The position numbers and the translations under genes were made by a program. This document shows, piece by piece, positions 7,393 through 15,595 of a stretch of DNA of 31,330 nucleotides. Under the pieces are notes generated by a model. It worked only from the letters and a program-made list of their open reading frames with translations. It was not told the DNA's origin and searched no databases. The DNA is from CAZMOK01 sp964567785 (lineage in GTDB: Bacteria > Bacteroidota > Bacteroidia > Bacteroidales > JAGOPY01). The stretch's first letter is position 1; each line of letters starts with the position of its first letter. The stretch is from contig CAZMOK010000031.1 in NCBI GenBank assembly GCA_964567785.1, positions 1-31,330 on the forward strand. The letters are read 5' to 3'.

Positions 7393-7792
7393 AGTTCTTC
7401 GGCAGTGAGTTATTAGTCGATGACCGGGTCGCAAGTTAGGGAATTATGCGCAAAGCGCAAAGCGGTAAGCAGTAAGCAGAATTAACAATGAAAGCCCGGG
7501 AGCACGGGAGCACGGGAACGCGGAAAAGAGAGCTTAGAGTTTAGAGCTGAGGTGTTTTAAGAATAACGGTTTTTGATATTAGCAGGGATTTGGAATTTGT
7601 TTGGGTTTTGGATATTGGAATTTGGGATTTAAAGTGACATTGCACTGTGTTTAGGCTATTTTACACCTCCCGGTCCAGGCACCGGGAATGCCCATTCGAA
7701 CTTATAATACGACAACTCTGCAAGAATTATTTCTTTATGGCTTTCCCTGCCCTTAGCTTTGATCTTCATGAATAACCAAAAAAATTAAAAAA
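7393..7792. repeat. Intergenic region with low-complexity composite, copy 2
   Basis: No gene is visible in this 400-bp stretch. It holds small repeats (GCGCAAAGCGCAAAGCG, GGTAAGCAGTAAGCAG at 7448-7480), then GGGAGCAC units (7495-7527), a purine-rich stretch with CTTAGAGTTTAGAGCTGAGG, and TTTGGATATTGGAATTTG units (7585-7632). This is the same block order as 6094-6315 and in the same orientation. The promoter of the downstream gene lies at its right end. Confidence 0.7.
7754..7761 (+). promoter_or_regulatory. -7 promoter box of the secreted protein-LytS-LytTR unit
   Basis: TAGCTTTG is an exact TAnnTTTG match 31 bases before the ATG at 7793, giving a leader near 25 nt. A clear -33 TTTG is not seen. 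Confidence 0.5.
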
Positions 7793-8632
7793 ATGAAAAC
7801 AACAATTTATTTATTGCTTACCTGTGTAATATCAATCAATTGTGTATCCGCGCAACAAAGGAATGTCATTGAATACTTCAGGCTTGACCCGCAGGAGATC
7901 CAGCCCCAAAGATCAGGGCTTCAGGAATATGATGTTACATTGAAATGGCAGAACCTGGATGCAATCAATGGCACTAAAATCAATTGCAATGCATTGAAAG
8001 CCACTTACATTTTCGGATTGGAAAAGGACCGGTCGGCCTGGAGCGATGTCAGGCTGGGCCGAATTAAAGATTTCAGGCAATCCCGGTTTGAGAGCGTTGC
8101 CTTACCCGCGTTCAATGATCTTTCTTATAAAGCCATGGATACATCATTTTTATACGAGGAGTTTTATAAAAACATTCCACCGGAACAACGTGAACTGGCA
8201 AAATGGCTTGTTTCTGATGCCCTTCAAATGCAGGGACTGGCAATATATGCTTTTGACAGCCTGTCTTACAATGAAGAGTTTATGCCGGAATTGCTGGAGA
8301 ATTATGATGTACGTTTCCAGGACTGGGTCACTTTTACAAGTCGGTATCAAACATTGGTATGGTCAGGCATAAGTGAACACAACAATGAAATATGCGCTAT
8401 TGTCAAATTTAACTCTAATTACAACCCGGTAAAAATTGAAAATGATGAGTTGACAGTTGAAGGGCGCGCCCTGTATTACGGAGAGATTTGGATTTCCCTG
8501 GAAGACAAACAGGTTGAATATGCCATAATGTTCGAAGATGATATTTTCAGCCTGAAAAGTCATGAACATAGCCATGAACAATTAATCGACCTCCAAAGGG
8601 AGATAGTATTTAATAAAAGGAATAATCATTAA
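7793..8632 (+). CDS. Secreted protein of unknown function upstream of a LytS/LytTR pair
   Basis: This 279-residue protein begins with a Sec signal peptide (cleavage probably after CVSA, before QQRN). I do not recognise the mature domain. It has no transmembrane segment and many aromatic and acidic residues. The C-terminal region ends in a histidine- and acid-containing stretch (LKSHEHSHEQL). The start is supported by the upstream -7 box and the signal peptide. It is followed after 11 bp by a LytS-type kinase and then a LytTR regulator, so it may be the stimulus-binding partner or a product of that pathway. No enzymatic motif is visible. Confidence 0.8.
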   Translation: MKTTIYLLLTCVISINCVSAQQRNVIEYFRLDPQEIQPQRSGLQEYDVTLKWQNLDAINGTKINCNALKATYIFGLEKDRSAWSDVRLGRIKDFRQSRFESVALPAFNDLSYKAMDTSFLYEEFYKNIPPEQRELAKWLVSDALQMQGLAIYAFDSLSYNEEFMPELLENYDVRFQDWVTFTSRYQTLVWSGISEHNNEICAIVKFNSNYNPVKIENDELTVEGRALYYGEIWISLEDKQVEYAIMFEDDIFSLKSHEHSHEQLIDLQREIVFNKRNNH

Positions 8633-8643
8633 TTTTAGTGTCA

Positions 8644-9669
8644 ATGAAAATTAGCAAACGATCAATATTGCTTTTCGCTGCACTGATATTCAGCATCTTA
8701 TTTTCTTTGCTGATCAAATGGGCACAAACAGGGAATCCTTTTAAAGCAGAAACAGTTGTATATGGAACAATTATCTTTCTTAATGTCATAATTCTGGGAA
8801 GTATTGGCTATAGCTTATTTAAAAGGTTTTCCAACAAATCACCGAAACAGTTAAAAAAAAGCCTGATACTATCGTACCTCCTGTTTGTATTGTCCGCCCT
8901 GGTGATATCTCTTTCGCTTGTGAGCTTAGGGGTGTATGTATTTTATCTTGTAAAGGGATGGGACACATCCAACTTTTTGGACCAATTGCTCCGTGTGGAA
9001 CTAACTGGCGCTTTTAAACAATTTGCAACCTGGATCTTAATTGGTTCGGCGGTGTTCTTCTATCTGATCTGGAGAAAATCAACAGAACGCGAACAAAGAC
9101 TGCGTGAAGAAAACCTGAAATACAAATACCAGAACCTGAAAAACCAGCTCAACCCTCATTTCCTTTTCAACAGCCTGAATACTCTTTCTGAGATTGTTTA
9201 CGAAGATGCAGCAAAAGCCGATAAGTACATCCAGAAATTATCAAGGATATACAGATACATTTTAGATCATGAAGATGCAGACTTTATATCTTTAGATAAA
9301 GAAATTGAATTTGTGAAGCAATACTTCGAATTGCAGAAAATCCGTGATCAGAATAAAATACACCTTGACACCAGGCTTCCTGATTCAAAAGAGATCAGAA
9401 TAATCCCGGTATCTTTACAATTACTAGTGGAAAATGCCTTAAAACATAACTCGAGGTCTGAAAAAGCCCCGTTGAAAATTCTTATATATAAGAGTGGGGA
9501 TTTCATTATGGTCTCCAATAACATACAGAGAAGGAATACAATGGAAAAGACACCGGAAAAGGGGCTGATGAACTTGAAAGAGAGAACCCTGCTTGTCCTC
9601 GGCAAAGATGTGGTTATCCGGGAAAAAGACAATCAGTTCATCGTGAAAGTGCCCTTTCTTAAGAAATAA
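8644..9669 (+). CDS. LytS/YehU-type sensor histidine kinase
   Basis: I use the ATG at 8644 (341 residues); a GTG two codons upstream is also possible. Four hydrophobic segments occupy about the first 145 residues. The His_kinase domain follows, with phosphoacceptor His172 in NQLNPHFLFNSLN, then the GHKL ATPase part with N-box LVENALKHN and a glycine-rich KGLMNLKERT. This is the membrane-bound kinase family that pairs with LytTR regulators in Bacteroidota. It lacks a recognisable extracellular sensor domain, so the signal is probably sensed within the membrane or through a partner such as the secreted protein encoded just upstream. The regulator gene starts 6 bp after its stop. Confidence 0.93.
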   Translation: MKISKRSILLFAALIFSILFSLLIKWAQTGNPFKAETVVYGTIIFLNVIILGSIGYSLFKRFSNKSPKQLKKSLILSYLLFVLSALVISLSLVSLGVYVFYLVKGWDTSNFLDQLLRVELTGAFKQFATWILIGSAVFFYLIWRKSTEREQRLREENLKYKYQNLKNQLNPHFLFNSLNTLSEIVYEDAAKADKYIQKLSRIYRYILDHEDADFISLDKEIEFVKQYFELQKIRDQNKIHLDTRLPDSKEIRIIPVSLQLLVENALKHNSRSEKAPLKILIYKSGDFIMVSNNIQRRNTMEKTPEKGLMNLKERTLLVLGKDVVIREKDNQFIVKVPFLKK

Positions 9670-9675
9670 GCGAAA

Positions 9676-10425
9676 ATGAGAGTACTGATAATTGAGGATG
9701 AGAAACCTGCCTGCCTGAAGCTGATAAGGTTGTTAAACGACATTAACCCCGGAATTAAGGTAATTGGAGTTCTTAAATCCGTTGAAGAAGCTGCCAACTG
9801 GTTCCTTGAAAAACCGAAACCTGACTTGATCTTTATGGATATTGAGCTGGAAGACGGAATTTGTTTTGAGCTATTTGAGAATACTAAAATTGAAACTCCT
9901 GTAATCTTCACAACTGCTTATGATGAATACACATTGAGGGCCTTCAAAGTTAACAGTGTTGATTATCTCCTTAAGCCCATCGATCGGGATGAACTTAAGA
10001 ATGCCCTTGTAAAATATAACACTCACCACAGACCAGTTGATTATTCAGGTCTGGAGTCAATTATAAAACAATTGAAACCATTAACCAAGGAAAGATTCCT
10101 TGTTAAGATCGGCGAACATTACAAACCCGTTCAGGTATCAGATATTGCTTGTTTTTATATAAAAGAGAGATGTAATTTCATTCATTTGTATTCAGGGAAG
10201 AATTACCCTGTTGATCATTCACTCGATAAAATAGAAACTTTAGTGGACCCGGGGCAATTTTTCAGGACCGGCAGGAATTTCATCATTAATCTTTCCGCAA
10301 TCAAGGATATTATTGCATACTCGTCGCACAGGTTAAAAATAATATTGACAAGCTGGACAGAAGATGATGACATTATAGTAAGCAGGGAACGTGTTGCGGC
10401 ATTCAAGCAATGGCTGGACAGATGA
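9676..10425 (+). CDS. LytTR-family response regulator
   Basis: This 249-residue protein has an N-terminal receiver domain and a C-terminal LytTR DNA-binding domain. Receiver residues are visible: acidic pocket Glu7-Asp8, phosphoacceptor Asp55 (LIFMDIEL), Thr79/Thr80 and Lys100 (YLLKPID). The LytTR part spans about 135-249 (FLVKIGEHY through FFRTGRNFIINLSAI to VSRERVAAFKQWL). It is the cognate partner of the kinase just upstream, and the three genes form one transcription unit. LytTR proteins bind imperfect direct repeats about one helical turn apart. I could not identify a target site in this window. Confidence 0.95.
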   Translation: MRVLIIEDEKPACLKLIRLLNDINPGIKVIGVLKSVEEAANWFLEKPKPDLIFMDIELEDGICFELFENTKIETPVIFTTAYDEYTLRAFKVNSVDYLLKPIDRDELKNALVKYNTHHRPVDYSGLESIIKQLKPLTKERFLVKIGEHYKPVQVSDIACFYIKERCNFIHLYSGKNYPVDHSLDKIETLVDPGQFFRTGRNFIINLSAIKDIIAYSSHRLKIILTSWTEDDDIIVSRERVAAFKQWLDR

Positions 10426-10472
10426 ATTATAAAATCAGATAATGTGTAAACATTGCTAAGTGGCCCTTAGAG

Positions 10473-10528
10473 CCTTTGCGTCTTGGCGGCAAAGTATCCT
10501 CAGCCACAAAGGCGCGAAGACTCAAAGG
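10473..10528. repeat. REP-like hairpin element
   Basis: The arms at 10473-10490 (CCTTTGCGTCTTGGCGGC) and 10511-10528 pair at 15 of 18 positions around a 20-base loop. The wording (…TTTGCGTCTTGGCGG… / …GGCGCGAAGACTCAAAGG…) resembles dispersed intergenic hairpins known from many environmental bacteria. It lies just after the LytTR gene and could also act as a 3' barrier, though no T-run follows. Confidence 0.6.
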
Positions 10529-10661
10529 AACGCAAAGTAGGGGGCAATAACACACAAACCGCACAACGCGTTAGGAAATATTGAGGCTCCCTTAAATAAC
10601 AAAACCTAAAATCTGGAAAAAATATATATTCGGCTGGCATCAGGAACAACAATTCCTTTTT

Positions 10662-10693
10662 TTTGTAAAACGCCCGTACCGGTTGTATATTTG
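10662..10693 (+). promoter_or_regulatory. Full Bacteroidota promoter for the T9SS-secreted protein
   Basis: TTTG at 10662-10665 is followed after exactly 20 bases by TATATTTG (10686-10693), a perfect consensus promoter. Its -7 half is duplicated at 10841-10848 by the gap artefact. If the gap is collapsed, the promoter lies a short distance before the ATG at 10881. Confidence 0.75.
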
Positions 10694-10876
10694 GATTTGG
10701 TCCCTGTGTAATTAAAGTCCCNNNNNNNNNNNNNNNNNNNNNNNNNNNNNNNNNNNNNNNNNNNNNNNNNNNNNNNNNNNNNNNNNNNNNNNNNNNNNNN
10801 NNNNNNNNNNNNNNNNNNNNNAAAACGCCCGTACCGGTTGTATATTTGGATTTGGTCCCTGTGTAATTAAAGTCCC
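10667..10876. other. Scaffold gap with exact 55-bp duplicated flanks
   Basis: Bases 10667-10721 and 10822-10876 are identical over 55 bp, on either side of 100 Ns. This is the signature of two contig ends that overlap by one assembly k-mer and were joined with a fixed-size gap. The real sequence is probably continuous here. Confidence 0.9.
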
Positions 10877-10880
10877 GGTT

Positions 10881-11738
10881 ATGAAACCAATACCAATCAT
10901 CTTCCTGCTTGTTTTGTTTTTTCTAAACTCCCCTGGCCAAAGCTTTCTTAGCGAAGGCAAGCAATGGAACGTAAAGGAGACCCTGAACTTCGGCCCGACC
11001 ACTACCGTTGCCTACCAGCTAATTGGTGATTCCGCCGTTGGGAACTATACTTATAAAAAACTGGCTGTTTATGATTCAACCTACCAGTCATGGTCGCTAA
11101 CCGGTCTACTTAGAGAGGCTGAAAACAGAGTGTATTTCAAACCGGAAGGACAGGAGGAAGGATTGCTCTATGACTTCACCCTGCAAAATGGAGAAACTGT
11201 GAATATTATCAGTCTTTACTGCCATGACGAACAAGAGCTGACCGTGACGAGCGTTGATACAATTGAAAACCTGGGAAAAGAAAGAAAAAGGTGGTCGTTC
11301 AACCAAAGCATCACAGAAGTATGGCTTGAAGGTATTGGAAGCTTATACGGACCCGTTCATACTTGCTACGACCATTGCATTTTTGACCTGTACTTCGATT
11401 TACTTTGTACCTACGAGGCTGACACAGTTTCGTACGACAACCCGGACTTTGGATCCTGCTGGCTTACATCGGTTGGCATGGAAGAAAAGGCAGGTGAAGG
11501 AACCATTAACGTGTATCCGAACCCTTTTCGGGCAGGACAACCGGTCGGGATTAGTGCCGCAGAAATTATCACCAGAATTGACATCATTTCTTCTCAAGGT
11601 ATTTTGCAAAAAACGCTGAAAGGGCTCAATGAACGAACGATCCGCACTGACCTGGATCATCTGTCCCCGGGGATCTACTTTTTGATCATCCAACATAAAA
11701 AGGGAGATCAGGCTATTAAGAAGATCGTTAAAAGATAA
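10881..11738 (+). CDS. Secreted protein with T9SS type A sorting domain
   Basis: This 285-residue protein has a signal peptide (about residues 1-19, cleavage near SPG|QSF) and a central region of about 170 residues that I do not recognise. It ends in a type IX secretion C-terminal domain of about 75 residues: INVYPNPFRAG, then IDIISSQGILQKTL, then HLSPGIYFLIIQ and a KKIVKR end. The C-terminal domain directs export across the outer membrane by the type IX system, with attachment or release at the cell surface. The core contains six cysteines within about 70 residues (CHDEQ; CYDHCIFDLYFDLLC; SCW), suggesting disulfides. A perfect promoter precedes it. Its role is unknown. Confidence 0.88.
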   Translation: MKPIPIIFLLVLFFLNSPGQSFLSEGKQWNVKETLNFGPTTTVAYQLIGDSAVGNYTYKKLAVYDSTYQSWSLTGLLREAENRVYFKPEGQEEGLLYDFTLQNGETVNIISLYCHDEQELTVTSVDTIENLGKERKRWSFNQSITEVWLEGIGSLYGPVHTCYDHCIFDLYFDLLCTYEADTVSYDNPDFGSCWLTSVGMEEKAGEGTINVYPNPFRAGQPVGISAAEIITRIDIISSQGILQKTLKGLNERTIRTDLDHLSPGIYFLIIQHKKGDQAIKKIVKR

Positions 11739-11788
11739 CTCATTGAGTCAGGCCGGATTTATTCAAATTTCATAAAAGAGATGCAAGA

Positions 11789-12272
11789 ATGAAAAACATC
11801 ATATTATTATAGATTGCTTCTACACTTATTTCTTGCGTAAGCAGAACCGGTGAAAAGAACAGTGAGGAAATCAAGGACAGAACCGAAACATTGGTTGTTG
11901 AAGAGCTAGAGAAACTTGCCGGTGGCTTTAATTTCACCGAAGGACCGGCGGCAGATACAATGGGTAATGTATATTTCACTGATATCCCGAATAACCTGAT
12001 ACTCATCTGGACAAAAAATGACAAGCTTGACACTTTTCGTGGAATCGGGTTGTGATAGAATGACCATTGACACAGAAGGTAATGTGTATTTAACCACGAA
12101 TGGAAAAAATACTGTGGATATTTATTCTCCCGCCGGCCTCTTACTGGAATCGATCGGGGTACCGGAAAAACTTTCTAATGTTTGTTTTGGCGGAAAAGAC
12201 AGGGATCAGCTTTATATAACTGCCAGGACATCTATCTATCGTGTTGAGTGGGATATGAAAGGGGTAGATTGA
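11789..12272 (+). pseudogene. Decayed SMP-30/gluconolactonase-family lipoprotein gene
   Basis: The frame from ATG 11789 reads as a lipoprotein signal (MKNIILL-stop-IASTLISC) with a TAG in place of one leucine codon. It continues through family-like text (GGFNFTEGPAADTMGNVYFT, IPNNLILIWTKNDKLDTFR) and stops near 12055. The +1 frame then carries the family's C-terminal end (MTIDTEGNVYLTTNG, NVCFGGKDRDQLYITAR) to 12272. The middle of the propeller, roughly 130 residues, is absent between these parts, so the gene has an internal deletion with a frameshift as well as a nonsense codon. The fragment from 12018 could be translated but cannot form a complete propeller. Confidence 0.82.
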
Positions 12273-12382
12273 ATTTACCAAAAACAAAACCCCCTTGTTT
12301 CGTGTTTGTTTGATAATCCCTGAAAGATGGGACCGTTTACAATTATCTCTTATTAAAATTTTCAAATAAATATTCTTACTAA

Positions 12383-13360
12383 ATGACAAATCAAATTGAA
12401 ACAAAACACCTTGATGAAGTGATTGAAAATCACTCACAGGATATGACCGGAAAAGTGGTTGCGATTACTGGAACCACCAGTGGAACAGGGTATGTGTGTG
12501 CCAGGGAGGTTGCAAAGAAAGGCGCGACCGTTATCCTGCTGAACCGCGACAGTGAAAGGTCAAAGAAGTCGTATCAGCAGCTTCTCGAAGAGGTCCCTTC
12601 CGGGAAGTTCGATCCGGTCGCATGTGATCTTCAAAGCTTCGATAGTGTGAACAATGCCATTGAAGAAATCAAGGCAAAATACGATACCATTGACGTACTG
12701 GTAAATAACGCAGGGGTAATGGCATTGAAAGATGAAGCAACGGTTGATGGATATGATGTACAGATCCAAACCAATAATATCTCACATTTCCTGATTACAA
12801 AAGAACTGTTCCCCCTTATGAAGAATAGTGAGCAAGCCCGCATCGTCAATCACTCTTCACAGGCAAGGCTGGGTGGGCCGCTGGAAATGAAATATTTTGA
12901 GAGGAATGGCGGCAACCTGGGAGGAAACGGCACAGAAGAGGAGAACCAGAATTTCCAGGGCCCAAGATGGGAGCGTTACCATCAGACTAAGCTTGCAAAT
13001 TGCTCTTTCACCTATGGGCTTAAAAACAAATTGGAAGAAGCCGGCATCACCAATATCATTCCACTCATTGCACACCCGGGCCTTTCGCTCACAAATTTGC
13101 AGGTCACTACTGCACAGCATGGGGGTATGGAAAGCGACAGCCCGCTCATGGCCCAGGCCCAGACGGCAGAAGACGGGGCCACAGGTATTATCCGCGCAGC
13201 CATGGACCCAAATGTGAAGGCAGGGGATTTCTTTGGCCCGGTTGAAGGCTGGACCGGTTTCCCGGAAAAATTGACCCCGGAAGATTACCTCTACAGTGAA
13301 TCCAACATCCGGATCAATTGGGAAGGATGTGAGAACGCTGTTGGCAAGTTCAATATGTGA
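12383..13360 (+). CDS. Short-chain dehydrogenase (protochlorophyllide/retinol reductase-like)
   Basis: This 325-residue NAD(P)-dependent oxidoreductase has the Rossmann motif TGTTSGTG (from residue 29), NNAG, a serine in NHSSQ and the catalytic YHQTK. Its length and the insert before the YxxxK motif (about 170-200) resemble the retinol dehydrogenase/WWOX/protochlorophyllide-reductase branch rather than 250-residue classical enzymes. A 20-residue N-terminal extension precedes the domain. There is no signal peptide, so it is cytoplasmic. It follows the decayed SMP-30 gene. Its substrate cannot be read from sequence. Confidence 0.9.
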   Translation: MTNQIETKHLDEVIENHSQDMTGKVVAITGTTSGTGYVCAREVAKKGATVILLNRDSERSKKSYQQLLEEVPSGKFDPVACDLQSFDSVNNAIEEIKAKYDTIDVLVNNAGVMALKDEATVDGYDVQIQTNNISHFLITKELFPLMKNSEQARIVNHSSQARLGGPLEMKYFERNGGNLGGNGTEEENQNFQGPRWERYHQTKLANCSFTYGLKNKLEEAGITNIIPLIAHPGLSLTNLQVTTAQHGGMESDSPLMAQAQTAEDGATGIIRAAMDPNVKAGDFFGPVEGWTGFPEKLTPEDYLYSESNIRINWEGCENAVGKFNM

Positions 13361-13394
13361 TCTATTATTGCGGCATGCAAAGCAGTAATTAGCT

Positions 13395-13421
13395 TATCTT
13401 TGGAGGAAACCATATCCTCCA
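13395..13421 (+). promoter_or_regulatory. TATCTTTG box and small hairpin in an intergenic region
   Basis: TATCTTTG (13395-13402) matches TAnnTTTG and overlaps the start of a GGAGGA/TCCTCC hairpin with a seven-base loop. No ORF starts nearby. It may be an upstream promoter or a weak transcript end for the dehydrogenase gene. Confidence 0.25.
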
Positions 13422-13444
13422 GGCAATCTAATTATATCTAAAAA

Positions 13445-13476
13445 TTTGCTTTTATTCCTCCTGTCAGTTAACTTTG
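13445..13476 (+). promoter_or_regulatory. Full Bacteroidota promoter for the 13508 membrane protein
   Basis: TTTG (13445-13448), a 20-base spacer and TAACTTTG (13469-13476) match the consensus exactly. It gives a leader of about 25 nt before the ATG at 13508. Confidence 0.7.
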
Positions 13477-13507
13477 AGATTATCATTTCCTGGTTTATTA
13501 AAATATT

Positions 13508-14116
13508 ATGAAAAGTTCAGACATCATTGTCGGACTTAAGCACATTGCTAACCAGTATAGTTTCATTGCCCTGATCTGGCATGTTCTGTTATTTGCCTTA
13601 ATAATTGCCCTGTTCTTAAAATGGGAACCATCTAACAAATTATTCAGCCTAATTTTGATCCTTCCAATACTTTCAATCGCTGTACTGGCCTGGATCAATG
13701 GAAACCCATTCAATGGAACGACATTCTCAGTTCTTGCAATTCTTCTTTCGATTTTTGCTTTCAGAACTTCAAATCAACCAGTGAATACGGCTGGGATTTT
13801 ATTTAGTGCTATTGGAATCTTAATGGTAGCATACGGACTAGTGTACCCTCATTTCACAGAAACATCCTCAGTTATCGAATATTTATATAAAGCCCCGGTA
13901 GGGCTTGTCCCTTGCCCAACCCTTTCGGTAGTAATCGGTTTTGTATTATTATTCAATGGATTTGGATCACAGGGCATCAACTACGTATTAATACTTTTTG
14001 GGTTATTCTACGGTCTTTTTGGCTTTTTTAAGCTGGGGGTACATTTAGATATAGGGTTGATCATTGGTTCAGTTGTCCTTTTGATCAAATCAATCCCAAT
14101 ATTCAAAATATTCTGA
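13508..14116 (+). CDS. Polytopic membrane protein, possibly DUF6064-like
   Basis: This 202-residue, very hydrophobic protein has about six transmembrane segments. A conserved-looking central stretch, YPHFTETSSVIEYLYKAP then VGLVPCPTLSVVIGF, recalls the DUF6064 family of small membrane proteins, but I hold that loosely. No catalytic motif is visible. It has its own promoter and no obvious operon partners. The next gene downstream, a dehydrogenase, starts 86 bp later. Confidence 0.75.
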   Translation: MKSSDIIVGLKHIANQYSFIALIWHVLLFALIIALFLKWEPSNKLFSLILILPILSIAVLAWINGNPFNGTTFSVLAILLSIFAFRTSNQPVNTAGILFSAIGILMVAYGLVYPHFTETSSVIEYLYKAPVGLVPCPTLSVVIGFVLLFNGFGSQGINYVLILFGLFYGLFGFFKLGVHLDIGLIIGSVVLLIKSIPIFKIF

Positions 14117-14202
14117 GCCGGCGCTATTCGTAACCTTCATGAAAACAAATGGGATCCTGGCTGCAGCAAACAAAATAAAGAACCGTAAAGAAACCGACTT
14201 GT

Positions 14203-14729
14203 ATGAGAATCAGTAAAAAGATAGCTTTGATAACAGGTTCTGCGAGAGGTATAGGACAAGCCACGGCAGAACTTTTCCATAAAGAAGGGGCTTTTGTAAT
14301 TGTCTCCGACATAAGGGATGACGAAGGCCGCGAAATTGCACGAAAACTTGGTGAAAAAGCTGAATACATNNNNNNNNNNNNNNNNNNNNNNNNNNNNNNN
14401 NNNNNNNNNNNNNNNNNNNNNNNNNNNNNNNNNNNNNNNNNNNNNNNNNNNNNNNNNNNNNNNNNNNNNACATCAGGTGCAACAGCATCCACCCTGCAGC
14501 CATCATGACCCCTATGTGGGATGCCATGCTGGGGGAAGGTGAGCAGAGGCAAAAAACCATTGAGGAAATAGAATACAGCATCCCTTTGGGCCATTTCGGG
14601 GAACCCCTCGATGTTGCTTATGGCATCTTATATCTGGCAAGCGATGAAAGCAAATACGTTACAGGGATTGAGTTAACGATTGACGGCGGTTTACTGGCCG
14701 GAAGCGAAGCTAAGCCGGAGAAGCAATAG
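14203..14729 (+). CDS. Short-chain dehydrogenase, interrupted by an assembly gap
   Basis: The N-terminal part (56 residues to 14369) has the classical Rossmann motif TGSARGIG at residue 11 and VSDIRDDEG. The part after the gap (14470-14729) continues the same family: IRCNSIHPAAIMTPMWDAML, LGHFGEPLDVAYGILYLASD, VTGIELTIDGG. The two halves are out of frame across the 100 Ns, and the NNAG, Ser and YxxxK regions are missing. With a family length near 250, about 110 residues (roughly 330 bp) are unseen, so the gap is a placeholder. Similar sequences act on alcohols, steroids or 3-oxoacyl groups. The cause looks like assembly rather than mutation. Confidence 0.85.
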
Positions 14730-14740
14730 CCGTGGCTTTC

Positions 14741-14881
14741 ATGCTTACCTTGAAAAAATTCAGGACTGCCCATACCCTTGAAGAAGCAACAGCGATTATC
14801 CGCAAGTCAGGACTCAGGGAAGGCTCCATGTCGAAAGGGCCCTTCTGGTGGGATTTCACATCACTGGATCACCGTGTTTAA
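14741..14881 (+). CDS. Small ORF of unknown origin, possibly a gene remnant
   Basis: This 46-codon frame runs from ATG 14741 to TAA 14879-14881, just after the dehydrogenase stop. Its composition looks protein-like (HTLEEATAIIRKSGL, GPFWWDFTSLDHRV), and it has no membrane segment or promoter. It may be the 3' end of a lost gene. I do not recognise it. Confidence 0.3.
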   Translation: MLTLKKFRTAHTLEEATAIIRKSGLREGSMSKGPFWWDFTSLDHRV

Positions 14882-14950
14882 TAACCCCAGGCTAAACATT
14901 CCTTAAAAACTGAACCCGGAAATTTATATTTTCACCGAAATTTTAAAACG

Positions 14951-15559
14951 ATGAACCCGAGAAAACTCGCAGTAATAGCAGGCATCAGTTACCTCATCAT
15001 ATTCTTTGCCGCCATTTTCGCCAATTTCCTTGTCCTTCAGTCCATTTTTATCGAACCACTGGCTACAATCCGGGAGAACCATATGATGGTACGGTTCGGG
15101 ATCATGGCATTCATGATCACCGTTGTTTTTGATGTGGTGGTTGCCTGGGCCCTCTATGAACTATTCAGGAACCATAAATTATCCGGCCTCAGCACACTGT
15201 TCAGGATGATGCATGCCGCCATCATGGGGGTAGCAGTCTTCGCGCTGGTATTGGCATTGAAAGAGACGACTGCCGAAACTATTCTCAGGCAGGCAGACAC
15301 CTTCAACATCATATGGCTGATCGGGCTGTTCTTTTTCGGGGTACACCTCATCCTGCTGGGAAACATCCTTGGCAAGCCCAGGCTCATTGCCGTGTTCCTT
15401 GTAATTGCCGGCATCATGTACATGGTTGATACCACGGCCCATTTCGTAATACCTGATTATGATTCCTATGCTTCCATTTTCCTGGCACTGGTTGCTGTCC
15501 CAAGCATTCTCGGTGAAATGGCACTGTCGGTCTGGTTGCTTGTAAAGGGCGGTAAATAA
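14951..15559 (+). CDS. DUF4386-family membrane protein
   Basis: This 202-residue polytopic protein starts MNPRKLAVIAGISYLI and shows about six hydrophobic segments. Features typical of DUF4386 are a first helix followed by an external loop, the RMMHA segment in the middle, and a conserved end SILGEMALSVWLLVKGGK. The family's function is unknown. It is expected in the inner membrane. The end of this gene recurs as relics at 16402 and 18958, so it is probably the surviving member of a once larger set. The lipoprotein gene downstream starts 36 bp later and may be co-transcribed. Confidence 0.88.
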   Translation: MNPRKLAVIAGISYLIIFFAAIFANFLVLQSIFIEPLATIRENHMMVRFGIMAFMITVVFDVVVAWALYELFRNHKLSGLSTLFRMMHAAIMGVAVFALVLALKETTAETILRQADTFNIIWLIGLFFFGVHLILLGNILGKPRLIAVFLVIAGIMYMVDTTAHFVIPDYDSYASIFLALVAVPSILGEMALSVWLLVKGGK

Positions 15560-15595
15560 AACACGTTGCTTTTTAAATTCAATCTCTATAAAAAC

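Noticed and set aside
6094..7632. Insertion or transposon bracketed by direct repeats around the amidohydrolase gene
   Set aside because: The flanking blocks are low-complexity, no transposase or target-site duplication is seen, and similar blocks occur elsewhere without a gene between them.
14370..14469. Frameshift mutation in the dehydrogenase at 14203-14729
   Set aside because: The halves are out of frame only because the 100 Ns are a placeholder; the missing central domain shows the gap is larger.
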